From the NCBI GenBank assembly GCA_947259215.1, contig CAMYLJ010000005.1, positions 71,482 through 135,481 on the forward strand: 64,000 nucleotides of DNA, given 5' to 3'. The stretch comes from an uncultured delta proteobacterium (GTDB taxonomy: Bacteria > Myxococcota_A > UBA9160 > JAFDET01). Every line of letters starts with the position of its first letter. Position 1 is the stretch's first letter. Position numbers and translations under genes: made by a program. The notes under the pieces are model-generated. The model searched no databases and was not told the origin of the DNA. It saw only the letters and a list, made by a program, of their open reading frames with translations. Positions 23,886 to 35,410 of the stretch are shown piece by piece.

Positions 23886-24497
23886 ATGACCATCTACCTG
23901 ATCCGGCATGGGGAGACCGAGCTGAACGCCCGGCGGGTGGTGCAGGTGCCGGAAACCCCGCTCTCGGCGCGGGGGATCGAGCAGGCGGGGCGGCTGGCGG
24001 CGCGGATCGCCGAGGCCGGGATCCGCGCGATCCTGGCCAGCGACTACATCCGGGCGGCGATGACCGCGGAGCGGATCGCCCAGGTCACCGGCCTGCCCAT
24101 CGCCCACGAGCCGTTGCTCCGGGAGCGCCACTTCGGCGATCTGCGGGGAGTTGCGTACGACGAGCTCGAGGCCCGGGGGATCGAGCCGTTCCACGAGGAC
24201 TACGCGCCGCCGGCGGGCGAGACCTGGGACGCCTTCCACGCGCGGGTGGATCGGGCCTGGGAGGCGGTCGGGCGTGCGGCCGCGGCCGGCGAGGGTGACC
24301 TGGCGGTGGTGACCCACGGGCTCGTGTGCCACTCGATCGTGCGCCGGCATCTCGGCGAGCGCCCGGACCCGAACGCGGCGCTCGCGTTCCCCAACACCTC
24401 CGTGACCGAGATCGCGGGTCCCCCGTGGCGCGCCCGCGTGGTCGGCTGCGACGCGCACCTGGACGAGCCGCGAGGCGAGGGCGGCGGCGCGGTCTAG
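23886..24497 (+). CDS. Histidine phosphatase (phosphoglycerate mutase-like) family protein
   Basis: The 203-residue product has the catalytic LIRHGETELNARR at 5-17, where His8 is the phospho-acceptor. ILASDYIRAAMTAERIAQ carries the second arginine, RERHFGDLRGVAYDEL holds the acid, and VVTHGLVCHSIV holds the second histidine. It resembles CobC/GpmB-like broad phosphatases. The substrate is not predictable. The start follows a TACGCT hexamer without a ribosome site. The stop overlaps the convergent SDR stop in CTAG. Confidence 0.88.
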   Translation: MTIYLIRHGETELNARRVVQVPETPLSARGIEQAGRLAARIAEAGIRAILASDYIRAAMTAERIAQVTGLPIAHEPLLRERHFGDLRGVAYDELEARGIEPFHEDYAPPAGETWDAFHARVDRAWEAVGRAAAAGEGDLAVVTHGLVCHSIVRRHLGERPDPNAALAFPNTSVTEIAGPPWRARVVGCDAHLDEPRGEGGGAV

Positions 24498-25294
24498 CCG
24501 ATCCGCGCGCTCTGCCCCCCGTCGACGGGGAGTGCGACGCCGGTGATGAAGCCCGCCTCGTCCGAGGCCAGGAAGAGGGCCGCGTGGGCGACGTCCCAGG
24601 CGCTGCCCATGCGGGCCCGCAGCGGCACCTGGGCGTCGCGGCGCCGGATGAGCTCCTCCTTGGGCATGCCGAGCGCGCGCGAGATGCCCTCGATCGCCAT
24701 GGGCGTGTTCATCAGCCCCGGCATGATGACGTTGGCGCGGATCCCGTACTTCGCGTTGTCGATCGCGAGCGCCTGGGTGTAGGCGTTCAAGCCGGCCTTG
24801 GAGGTCTTGTACGCCACGATCGGCGCCGAGCACACCGCCGCCACCGACGAGATGTTGACGATCGAGCCGCCCTCCTGGGCGCGCATCACGGGCAGCACGT
24901 GCTTGCAGGGCAGGACGGCGCTCTTCAGGTTCACCGCCAGGATGCGATCCCAGGCCGCCTCGTCCAGATGGGCGGGCCCGGTATCGCCGGTGCCGATGCC
25001 CACGTTGTTGTGGAGGACGTCGATGCGTCCATGGCGGCCGGCGGTGTGGTCGATGAGGCGGCGGCAGTCGTCTTCGTTCGTGGCGTCGGCCTCCAAGGCC
25101 TCGGCATGGCCTCCCTCGCCCCGGATCAGCGCAACCGTCTCCTCCGCGGAGGCGCCATCGCGGTCCACCGCGACGACCCGGGCTCCTTCCCGCGCGAACA
25201 GGATCGCCGTGGCGCGGCCGTTGCCGATCGTGTCCCCGGGCGTCTGGCCGGCGCCGACCACGACGGCGACCTTGCCGGCGAGGCGGCCGCTCAC
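24494..25294 (-). CDS. Short-chain dehydrogenase/reductase
   Basis: The 266-residue classical SDR has a cofactor motif VVVGAGQTPGDTIGNGRATA, a TGxxxGxG variant with an insertion. VLHNNVGIG replaces the NNAG segment. The catalytic Ser is in VNISSVAAVCSAP, with YKTSKAG for Tyr-xxx-Lys. GFITGVALPVDGGQSAR is a classical end. NAD(P)-dependent oxidoreductase of unknown substrate. The GTG start overlaps the upstream carboxymuconolactone decarboxylase-like stop by 4 bp, so the pair is co-translated. Confidence 0.88.
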   Translation of the reverse strand: MSGRLAGKVAVVVGAGQTPGDTIGNGRATAILFAREGARVVAVDRDGASAEETVALIRGEGGHAEALEADATNEDDCRRLIDHTAGRHGRIDVLHNNVGIGTGDTGPAHLDEAAWDRILAVNLKSAVLPCKHVLPVMRAQEGGSIVNISSVAAVCSAPIVAYKTSKAGLNAYTQALAIDNAKYGIRANVIMPGLMNTPMAIEGISRALGMPKEELIRRRDAQVPLRARMGSAWDVAHAALFLASDEAGFITGVALPVDGGQSARIG

Positions 25295-25830
25295 CGCGGC
25301 AGGCTCGCCAGCCCCTGCTCGGGCTGGACGCCGAGGGTGTTCAGCGCCATGCAGACCAGGGTGTACTGGCCGACGGTGAACACGAGGTCCATGCGCTGCT
25401 GCACATCGAGCCCGGCCAGGCGCTCCCAGGTGGCGTCCGATACGAAGGCGTCGGCGTGCAGCTCGTCGCTGGCGTCGAGCAGCGCCCGGTCGAGCTCGCT
25501 CCAGCCCTCCGCCTTCGACCCCGCCGGAATGCGGTCGATCTCCGCCTGGCTGAGGCCGGCGGCGAGGCCGATCTGCACGTGCTGTCCCCACTCGTAGCCC
25601 GCGCGGCACAGCCAGCCGATCCGCAGGATCACGAGCTCGCGTTCACGCGGCGGCAGGCTCGATTTGGCGAGCACGTGGTTGCCGAACACGAGCCAGCGCT
25701 TCATCAGCTTGGGGTGGTGGGCCAGGGTGCGAAAGATGTTCAGGATCGGGCCGCCCCCGAAGGTCTCTCTCACCTCCGGCGGCAGCTCGGCGTCGCTCAG
25801 GGGGGCGAGCCGCGGTTCGTTCAGGCGCAT
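25291..25830 (-). CDS. Carboxymuconolactone decarboxylase (AhpD-like) family protein
   Basis: The 179-residue all-helical product has a CMD domain. HPKLMKRWLVFGNHVLAKSS precedes PPRERELVILRIGWLCRAGYEWGQHV, where the AhpD-like CxxC is reduced to a single cysteine (LCRAGYEWGQH). That argues against peroxidase-partner activity and for a decarboxylase- or hydratase-like role. A strong AAGGAGG ribosome site precedes the ATG. It forms a two-gene operon with the SDR. Confidence 0.85.
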   Translation of the reverse strand: MRLNEPRLAPLSDAELPPEVRETFGGGPILNIFRTLAHHPKLMKRWLVFGNHVLAKSSLPPRERELVILRIGWLCRAGYEWGQHVQIGLAAGLSQAEIDRIPAGSKAEGWSELDRALLDASDELHADAFVSDATWERLAGLDVQQRMDLVFTVGQYTLVCMALNTLGVQPEQGLASLPR

Positions 25831-25977
25831 GGAGATCCTCCTTCGGGCACGATACACGAGCGGGATTTCCGAGGTCCGGTCGAGGCGCCCGGGAGAAAGT
25901 CTCTAGAAACCCCGGGGGCAGGGTCGGGAAGGGGATTGAACGGGCTCGCGGACGTGTGCGATAAAGCAAAGACCTGA

Positions 25978-26583
25978 CGCGCGGCGCGGTGCCGGGGCGA
26001 GGGTGCGTTCGGCGGCACAGGACAGGCGACGACCTCATCGGACCTGGATCTGGACGGGCTCGCGGGTTACTGCGAGACCCTCGCCGGCACCGGCCCCGCA
26101 CATCCCGACACGGACCACGACGGCGTGCTCGACGGCAGCGACGCCGAGCCGCTCGATCTCTTCACGCCATTTCCGGAGAGCTGGAAGCTGGCGCGGGATC
26201 CCGACTTCGCGGGCGCGGCCGGGAGCTACAGCACCGCCCAGACGCTGCACATCCTGGTCTGAAGCGGTCCGGTCGGGGCCGGTGCCACGGTCGCCAGCTA
26301 CACACTCGGCCTGGACAACTGGGCCATCAGTGGTCCCCTCAGCGACCTGTGCGACGGTAGCTACACCGCCGCGGTGCCCCTGGCGGGCTTCCAGCACACG
26401 GGGTCCACCCCGCTGGCCCTGCAGCTGGATGGAAACGGCAGCCAGTACGTCCCGAGCGCGACGATCTACGTCGTCGCCACGGGCGGAGGCCGCTGCGGGC
26501 TCGGGGCCAAGCTCGCCCTGCTGCTGCCCGCGCTTGGGTGGCTGCGCCGCCGCTGTGCGAGCCGGCTGCGAGGCGCCGACTAG
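25978..26583 (+). pseudogene. Remnant of a surface-anchored calcium-binding-type protein gene
   Basis: One reading frame encodes YCETLAGTGPAHPDTDHDG with a thrombospondin type 3-like acidic repeat (DTDHDGVLDGSD). A beta-rich domain follows (ASYTLGLDNWAISG, TAAVPLAGFQHTGSTPL). The end is a C-terminal sorting-type tail: RCGLGAKLALLLPALGWLRRR, a hydrophobic helix with an arginine cluster. The frame has no usable start codon after the TGA at 25975. It is also broken by a TGA at 26260-26262, between HILV and SGPV, where Trp would fit. No good hairpin follows that TGA, so decay is preferred over selenocysteine. The bases between 25831 and 25977 hold only the upstream region of the divergent gene. 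Confidence 0.6.
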
Positions 26584-26607
26584 CACGACCCTCGCTGCGG
26601 ATCCGTG

Positions 26608-26613
26608 TATCCT
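26608..26613 (+). promoter_or_regulatory. Putative -10 element (TATCCT)
   Basis: TATCCT, 21 nt before the beta-propeller ATG, with a GGAAGGAG ribosome site between. Confidence 0.4.
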
Positions 26614-26634
26614 GTCGGAGGCGGAAGGAGCGCG

Positions 26635-27315
26635 ATGGAGATCGAGACCGGGGAGGTCGCTCTCTTCGTGTCCACGAAGAAGGGGTTCTGGTGCCTGCGC
26701 GGCGATGCCGATCGCCGAAGCTGGAGCGTCGAGGGGCCGGACTTCCTCGGCCACATCGTGAACCACACGCTGCTCGACCCGCGGGACCGGCACACCCTGC
26801 TCGTCGCGGCGCGCACGGGCCACCTGGGCCCGACGATCTTCCGCTCGAGCGACCGGGGCAAGAGCTGGCAGGAGGCGTCGCAGCCCCCGGCCTTCCCCAA
26901 GCAGGAAGGCGGTCGCGCGGTGCACCACGTCTTCTGTCTCCAGCCTGGCCACGCGAGCCAGCCCGGCGTCTGGTACGCGGGCACCTCGCCCGAGGGCCTC
27001 TTCCGCAGCGAAGACGGCGGCGACACCTGGGCGCCCGTCTCGGGCCTCCACGACCACCCGCGCTACCCCGACTGGACCGTGCTCGAGGAGGGGGACGGAA
27101 CCCCCGACGGCCCCATCCGGGGACTGCCCTCGGACCAGGCCTGGTACACGGTGCTGCGGCAGGCCATGAGCACCGACGCCCACGACCCGCTCGGGGTCTA
27201 CCTGGGTGTCACCTGCGGCGAGGTGTGGGCGAGCATCGACGAGGGCGAAGCCTGGAGCTGCGTCGCAAGCCACCTGCCCTTCGTGCTCGCCGTCGAGGCC
27301 GCGGAGCTCGGGTGA
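26635..27315 (+). CDS. BNR/sialidase-like beta-propeller protein, shortened
   Basis: The 226-residue product carries Asp-box beta-propeller repeats: SSDRGKSWQEA, SEDGGDTWAPVSGLHDH and DEGEAWSCVASHLP. EVALFVSTKKGFWCLRGD is the usual start and LPFVLAVEAAEL the usual end. Related bacterial proteins are about 330-380 residues. Here the middle blades between PDWTV and IRGLPSDQAWYTVLRQAMSTD are absent, an apparent in-frame loss of some 120-150 residues. Function of the family is unknown and it need not be a sialidase. The next gene, encoding a MoaD-like protein, follows after 4 bp. Confidence 0.75.
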   Translation: MEIETGEVALFVSTKKGFWCLRGDADRRSWSVEGPDFLGHIVNHTLLDPRDRHTLLVAARTGHLGPTIFRSSDRGKSWQEASQPPAFPKQEGGRAVHHVFCLQPGHASQPGVWYAGTSPEGLFRSEDGGDTWAPVSGLHDHPRYPDWTVLEEGDGTPDGPIRGLPSDQAWYTVLRQAMSTDAHDPLGVYLGVTCGEVWASIDEGEAWSCVASHLPFVLAVEAAELG

Positions 27316-27319
27316 GGCG

Positions 27320-27580
27320 GTGACGGTCTGGATCCCCCAGCCGCTCTTCTCCTACACGAAGCGCCAGCAGAAGGTCGAGGCGGAAGGCAGCACCCTGGCC
27401 GAGCTGATCGAGGATCTCGACCGCCAGTACCGGGGCATCCGCTTCCGCATCGTCGACGAGCAGGACCGGCTCCGCCCCCACGTCAAGTGCTTCGTGAACC
27501 GCGAGCAGGCGAAGTGCCTCGACCTGCCGCTCGCAGCGACCGACGAGGTTCACATCTGCCAGGCGCTGAGCGGCGGCTAG
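27320..27580 (+). CDS. MoaD/ThiS-family ubiquitin-like protein
   Basis: The 86-residue beta-grasp protein ends in SGG, the Gly-Gly needed for adenylation and thiocarboxylation in sulfur-carrier proteins. Key pieces are LAELIEDLDRQYRGIRFRIVDE, LRPHVKCFVNREQ and AATDEVHICQALSGG. No moaE, thiG or other cofactor-synthesis gene is nearby, so a dedicated molybdopterin role is unlikely. The partner is probably the adjacent beta-propeller protein. A GTG start fits the family N-terminus. The NptA-like gene begins 1 bp after its stop. Confidence 0.85.
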   Translation: MTVWIPQPLFSYTKRQQKVEAEGSTLAELIEDLDRQYRGIRFRIVDEQDRLRPHVKCFVNREQAKCLDLPLAATDEVHICQALSGG

Positions 27581-27581
27581 C

Positions 27582-29288
27582 GTGACTCCCGACCCCGCCG
27601 TGTCCCAGATCGCCCTCGGCCCGCTCGCGATGGGCCTGGTCGGCGGGCTCGCGCTCTTCCTCTTCGGCATGGAGCAGATGACCGGGGGGCTCAAGGCAGC
27701 AGCCGGTGGCGGCATGCGCTCGCTGCTGGCCGGGCTCACTCGGAATCGCTTCCTCGCGCTCTTCACCGGGGCGTTCGTCACCGCGGTGATCCAGTCCTCG
27801 TCGGTGACGACCGTCCTCGTGGTCGGATTCATCTCGGCGGGGCTGATGAGCCTCTCCCAGTCGGTCGGCGTCATCCTCGGCGCGAACATCGGCACCACCA
27901 TCACCGCGCAGGTGATCGCCTTCAAGGTCACCCACTACGCACTGCTCCTCATCGCGCTTGGCTTCGGCGCGAACTTCCTGGGGCGAAGCGAGCGGGTTCG
28001 CCAGATCGGCGCCATGGTGATGGGCCTCGGGCTCGTGTTCTTCGGCATGGGTCTGATGAGCGACGCGACGTCCCCGCTCCGGACCTACGCGCCCTTCGTC
28101 GACGCGATGCGCAGCATGGACCGCGCGGTCTTCGGAATCGTCGCGGGGGCAGCGTTCACCGCGCTGGTGCAGAGCTCGTCGGCGACGACCGGCATCGTGA
28201 TCGTGCTCGCCAGCCAGGGCTTCATCAGCCTCGACGCCGGCATCGCCCTCGCCCTCGGCGCCAACATCGGAACCTGCGTGACGGCGCTGCTCGCGGCGCT
28301 CGGGAAGCCCCGGCCCGCGGTCCAGGCGGCGGGGGTGCACGTCTTCTTCAACGTCGTGGGCGTTCTGGTGTGGGTCCCCTTCATCCCGGAGCTGGCCGAG
28401 TTCGTGCGCTGGATCTCCCCCTCCGCGCCGTTGCTGTCGGGATCCGAGCGGCTCGCGGCGGAGGTGCCGCGCCAGGTGGCCAACGCCCACACGACCTTCA
28501 ACCTGGCCAACTCGCTGCTCATGATCGGCTTCACGCGTCCGATCGCGTCTCTCGTGCGGTGGGTGGTGCCGGATCGGCCGGCCGTGGCCGAGCGCGGCAG
28601 GCCGCTCTATCTCGAGGACGTGTACCTGGGCACGCCCGCCCTGGCGATCGATCGCCTGCGCATGGAGATCGGCCACCTCGGCGAGCTGGTCCGGGGGCTG
28701 CTGCGGACCACCCGGGAAGCGCGGGCAGGTCACCTGCGAGGGCTGGGGCTGACCCAGGGTGCGGCGGACGTTCACGCCCTCTACGCGGCGATTGCCGACT
28801 ACGCCCGGCGCCTGCTGGAGGGGCGCGCCGGCGAAGAGGATACGCGCGACATCGAAGGGATCCTCGAGGTGGCGAACCACCTGCACAACATCGGGGACAC
28901 GATCAGCGTCAACGCCCGCGCCATCTCCACGCAGATGGAGGAGCGGGCCCTGCACGCGAGCGCGCAGACCCGCGACGCGTTCGGGGAGCTCACCGGCCGG
29001 CTCGAGGAGGCCGTGGCCTGGGCGGTCCTGGCCTTCGTCCGGCGGGATCCGGCGCTCGCCGAACGCGTGATCGCCCTCAAGCCCGAGGTGTACCGCGCCG
29101 CGCGCGACATGGAGCGCCAGCTCGCGGCGCACCTGCTCGGCGGAGATGCGCGTCAGCTGCTCAAGTACCGGCTCGAGAGCGAGCTGCTCGAGCTGCTGAA
29201 GCGCATCTACTACTTCGCCAAGCGCATCGCCAAGACCGTGGCCGAGGATGCGCCCGAGCCGGTGGTCGAATCCGAGCTGGCGGCGTAG
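27582..29288 (+). CDS. Na+/phosphate symporter family protein with PhoU-like C-terminal domain
   Basis: The 568-residue protein has two inverted Na/Pi-cotransport repeats. The hallmark QSSS motifs are in TAVIQSSSVTTVLVVGF and TALVQSSSATTGIVIV, each followed by GANIGT. About eight to ten helices occupy residues 1-330. The remainder is helical and PhoU-like (IEGILEVANHLHNIGDTISVNARA), as in YjbB/NptA proteins. It imports or exports phosphate with sodium. The GTG start is 1 bp after the MoaD-like stop. The last codons run into a 16-bp tandem repeat. Confidence 0.92.
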   Translation: MTPDPAVSQIALGPLAMGLVGGLALFLFGMEQMTGGLKAAAGGGMRSLLAGLTRNRFLALFTGAFVTAVIQSSSVTTVLVVGFISAGLMSLSQSVGVILGANIGTTITAQVIAFKVTHYALLLIALGFGANFLGRSERVRQIGAMVMGLGLVFFGMGLMSDATSPLRTYAPFVDAMRSMDRAVFGIVAGAAFTALVQSSSATTGIVIVLASQGFISLDAGIALALGANIGTCVTALLAALGKPRPAVQAAGVHVFFNVVGVLVWVPFIPELAEFVRWISPSAPLLSGSERLAAEVPRQVANAHTTFNLANSLLMIGFTRPIASLVRWVVPDRPAVAERGRPLYLEDVYLGTPALAIDRLRMEIGHLGELVRGLLRTTREARAGHLRGLGLTQGAADVHALYAAIADYARRLLEGRAGEEDTRDIEGILEVANHLHNIGDTISVNARAISTQMEERALHASAQTRDAFGELTGRLEEAVAWAVLAFVRRDPALAERVIALKPEVYRAARDMERQLAAHLLGGDARQLLKYRLESELLELLKRIYYFAKRIAKTVAEDAPEPVVESELAA

Positions 29289-29366
29289 CGAGCTGGCGGC
29301 GTAGCGAGCTGGCAGCGTAGCGAGCTGGCAGCGTAGCGAGCTGGCAGCGTGAGCGAGCTGGCGGCC
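29274..29366. repeat. 16-bp tandem repeat, six copies
   Basis: GAGCTGGCGGCGTAGC units start at 29274, 29290, 29306, 29322, 29338 and 29355. The first includes the NptA stop codon. Copies three to five carry A for G at one site, and the fifth has one extra base. There are no spacers. The unit length is not a multiple of three, so frames shift between copies. Confidence 0.95.
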
Positions 29367-29381
29367 CGAGACGAGCCCGGG

Positions 29382-29630
29382 TCAGGTCCCGTCGCTCTCG
29401 GCCAGGAAAGCGTCCAGGGCGTCCTTCACCTGGGTCGCCTTGTCGCCCTGCCAGCCGCGCACCGCGGTCAGCACGGTGTAGGCCTGTACCGGCAGGGCGT
29501 CGGCGCCGTCGCGCTTCACCGTCTCGAGCGCACGCTCGGCCACCTGGCGCACGGCGCCATTCGGGCACGCGTTCACCACGGTCGTGAAGGCTTCGATCAC
29601 GCCCAGGCGGCGGGGCGGGGCGTCCGACAC
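29382..29630 (-). CDS. Small protein of unknown function
   Basis: The 82-residue product is predicted helical and mostly soluble: LGVIEAFTTVVNACPNGAVR, VAERALETVKRDG and VKDALDAFLAESDG. No family is recognised. The GTG start lies 2 bp after the stop of the HAD hydrolase gene, which supports translation as the last gene of the metH operon. The protein could be a small helical adaptor, but nothing firm can be said. Confidence 0.55.
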   Translation of the reverse strand: MSDAPPRRLGVIEAFTTVVNACPNGAVRQVAERALETVKRDGADALPVQAYTVLTAVRGWQGDKATQVKDALDAFLAESDGT

Positions 29631-29632
29631 GC

Positions 29633-30253
29633 CTACTCCAACGGGAAGCCGAGCAGGTCGGCCAGCTCGCTCAGGGCCGTTTCCGGGTCGTCCACCTTGA
29701 TGGTGTGCATGCCCAGCTCCCGGGCCGGCTTCAGGTTGCGTCCGATGTCGTCCAGGAAGACGGCGCGGGGCGGCTCGAGCTCGAGCTCGCGCAGGACGTG
29801 CTCGTAGATGCGCGGGTCGGGCTTGCGCAGCCCGAGGACGCTCGACTCCACGAAGAGGTCGAAGAGCGGCTCGAGCACGCGGGTGCCGTCACCTTCGCCG
29901 CGCCAGTTGTTGGTGAGGGCGGCGGCGCGCAGGCCGCGACTACGGATCGCGGCCACGGCCGCGAGCATGGCCGGGCGGGGTTGCGCCGCTCCACCCACGC
30001 GCTCCATCAGGATCCGCGCGGAGAGCGGGAGCTCCGCCTCCGCGAACTCCGCGTCGAGCAGGGCGAAGAAGGGCTCGAGCTCCAGCTCGCCGCGTTCCAG
30101 GCGCGCCCAGGCGCCGCCCGGCCCGTTGGCGACGATCAGCCGGTTGACGGAGCCGGCGGCGACTTCGTGCTCCCGCTCGTAGTCGGCGATGGCGTGCAGG
30201 GGCGAGCCCAGCACCACGCCGCCCAGGTCGAAGATGACGGCGCGGTGGCTCAC
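29633..30253 (-). CDS. HAD-superfamily hydrolase
   Basis: The 206-residue product has HAD motif I VIFDLGGVV, in which the second Asp is replaced by Gly-Gly as in several epoxide-hydrolase-N/HAD-IA members. Motif II is ALTNNW, motif III is the lysine in LGLRKPDP, and motif IV is AVFLDDIGRNL. The DLGGVV form is typical of the HAD-1A3/YihX-like group, which dephosphorylates sugar phosphates. The GTG start overlaps the GST stop by 4 bp. Confidence 0.85.
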   Translation of the reverse strand: MSHRAVIFDLGGVVLGSPLHAIADYEREHEVAAGSVNRLIVANGPGGAWARLERGELELEPFFALLDAEFAEAELPLSARILMERVGGAAQPRPAMLAAVAAIRSRGLRAAALTNNWRGEGDGTRVLEPLFDLFVESSVLGLRKPDPRIYEHVLRELELEPPRAVFLDDIGRNLKPARELGMHTIKVDDPETALSELADLLGFPLE

Positions 30254-30990
30254 CGCCGGTCGTCGGCGGAGCCGCGCACGCTCTGGGCGGTCTGGCCGAA
30301 GAGCACCCGCTTGGCCTCCTCGTCCATGCCCCCGCTCTGGCTCTGGGACATCTGCTTGCGGATCTCGAGGCCGAGCGAGAAGCCGCGCTGGACGCCGGGC
30401 CGCTCCTTCATGGCGTCGTACCAGCGGCGGACGTGCTTGTGGTCGTCGAGGCTGATGCCCTGGCGCTCGTGGGGCACCACCCAGCCCCAGCAGGCCATGT
30501 CGGCGATGGAGTACTCGCCGCAGATCCACTCGCGGTCCGCGAGCTGCCCGTCGAGGACGCCGTAGAGACGGCTCGCCTCGTGAGTGTAGCGGTCGATGCC
30601 GTACTGGATCTTCTCGGGCGCGTAGATGCGGAAGTGGTGGTTCTGGCCGAGCATCGGACCCAGCCCGCCCATCTGCCACATCAGCCACTCGAGCACTTCC
30701 TTGCGGCCGCGCGGGTCGTCCAGGCCCGGCAGGAAGCGGCCCGTCTTCTCGGCCAGGTAGATCAGGATGGCGCCGGACTCGAAGACTGCGATCGGCTCCC
30801 CTCCGCCCGGCGGCTCGTGATCGACGATCGCCGGCATGCGGTTGTTGGGGCTGATGGCGAGGAACTCGGGCTCGAACTGCTCGCCGCGCCCGATGTTCAC
30901 GAACTTCGTCTCGTAGGGAAGCGCCATCTCCTCGAGGGCGATGGAGATCTTCCAGCCGTTGGGAGTGGGCCAGTAGTAGAGGTCGATCAC
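30250..30990 (-). CDS. yfcG: Nu-class glutathione transferase/disulfide-bond oxidoreductase (YfcG-like)
   Basis: The 246-residue protein closely follows the YfcG pattern: MIDLYYWPTPNGWKISIALE, then FLAISPNNRMPAIVDHEP, then FESGAILIYLAEKTGRFLPG, and GGLGPMLGQNHHF. YfcG acts as a GSH-dependent disulfide-bond reductase without a catalytic cysteine, using the TPNG region. The C-terminal domain includes YSIADMACWGWVVPHERQG. It lies 10 bp after metH and overlaps the HAD gene. Confidence 0.9.
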   Translation of the reverse strand: MIDLYYWPTPNGWKISIALEEMALPYETKFVNIGRGEQFEPEFLAISPNNRMPAIVDHEPPGGGEPIAVFESGAILIYLAEKTGRFLPGLDDPRGRKEVLEWLMWQMGGLGPMLGQNHHFRIYAPEKIQYGIDRYTHEASRLYGVLDGQLADREWICGEYSIADMACWGWVVPHERQGISLDDHKHVRRWYDAMKERPGVQRGFSLGLEIRKQMSQSQSGGMDEEAKRVLFGQTAQSVRGSADDRR

Positions 30991-31000
30991 GGGGGGCCTC

Positions 31001-34681
<3,681 letters not shown>

Positions 34682-34773
34682 GGCTTCTCCTGCCGGAGCC
34701 GATCGGCCGGCCGGAGCGGCAGGGTAAGTCAAATATCAAGGTATCTCAATACCCGGATGAATAGCGATCTGGA

Positions 34774-34800
34774 TGAGACAGATATTGCTATTATGTCTCA
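34774..34800. promoter_or_regulatory. Putative TetR operator overlapping a promoter
   Basis: TGAGACA (34774-34780) and TGTCTCA (34794-34800) form a 7-bp inverted repeat with a 13-bp AT-rich centre. A TATTAT -10-like hexamer (34789-34794) lies within it, 43 nt before the TetR ATG. This is the expected size and place for an autorepressor site. It also lies 93 bp from the metH start in the divergent direction. Confidence 0.6.
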
Positions 34801-34837
34801 GTCCGCCTAGACTCGCCGTCTCATCTGGAGCCCCCTG

Positions 34838-35410
34838 ATGTCGAGCCCCGACGAGACCCACGCCCGCATCCTGGACGGCGCCATGCGCGCCGTGGCCCGC
34901 CACGGTCTGGGCGGGCTGGCCATGCGCGACGTGGCCGAGCACGCCGGGGTGGCCCGCGGCACGGTCTACCGCCACTTCCCGGATCGCGAGGCGCTGCTGG
35001 CCGAGATGGCCCAGCGCGAGGCCCGCCGCTTCATGGGCGAGTGGCGGGACACCCTGGAGAAGGCGCCCACGGCGGACCGCATCCGCGTGGCCTTCGAGTA
35101 CCCGGCGCGCTTCGCCCGCGAGCACCCGCTGCTGGAGCGGCTGGTGGAGAGCGATCCCGACTACGTGCTGCGGGCGATCCGCGAGAACTACGACGCCATC
35201 AAGATCGTCGTGGCCCAGCTGCTCGGCCCCGTGATCCAGGAGACCGAGTTCGCGCGGCGCGGGATCGTGTCGCTCGAGCAGCTCGTGGACTGGACCTGCC
35301 GGGTGATGATCTCGGTCTTCCTGATTCCGGACACCGCCCAGGCGCCCATGGCCGACGGGCTGGCGAAGATCCACGAGACGCTCACCGGCGGGGCGGCCTC
35401 TTCGAGATGA
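34838..35410 (+). CDS. TetR/AcrR family transcriptional regulator
   Basis: The 190-residue product has an N-terminal TetR helix-turn-helix: HARILDGAMRAVARHGLGG, MRDVAEHAGVARGTVYRHF and PDREALLAEM. The C-terminal half is the helical ligand-binding and dimer domain. It probably represses its own operon through the inverted repeat just upstream. The stop overlaps the SDR start by 4 bp (ATGA), and a phosphotransferase follows, so the effector may be a lipid or acyl-CoA. Confidence 0.9.
   Translation: MSSPDETHARILDGAMRAVARHGLGGLAMRDVAEHAGVARGTVYRHFPDREALLAEMAQREARRFMGEWRDTLEKAPTADRIRVAFEYPARFAREHPLLERLVESDPDYVLRAIRENYDAIKIVVAQLLGPVIQETEFARRGIVSLEQLVDWTCRVMISVFLIPDTAQAPMADGLAKIHETLTGGAASSR

Noticed and set aside
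26260-26262. TGA as a fourth selenocysteine codon
   Set aside because: No cysteine partner nearby, only a weak hairpin too close to the TGA, and the same frame also lacks a start. Decay is simpler.
26635-27315. True sialidase
   Set aside because: Only Asp-box repeats support this. The arginine triad and FRIP-type motif are not visible.
29274-29366. CRISPR-like array
   Set aside because: 16-bp units directly abut without spacers, and no cas genes are present.
34682-34837. Cobalamin, SAM or SAH riboswitch before metH
   Set aside because: The 156-bp gap is short and AT-rich; no B12-box or SAM/SAH-type conserved core was recognised.
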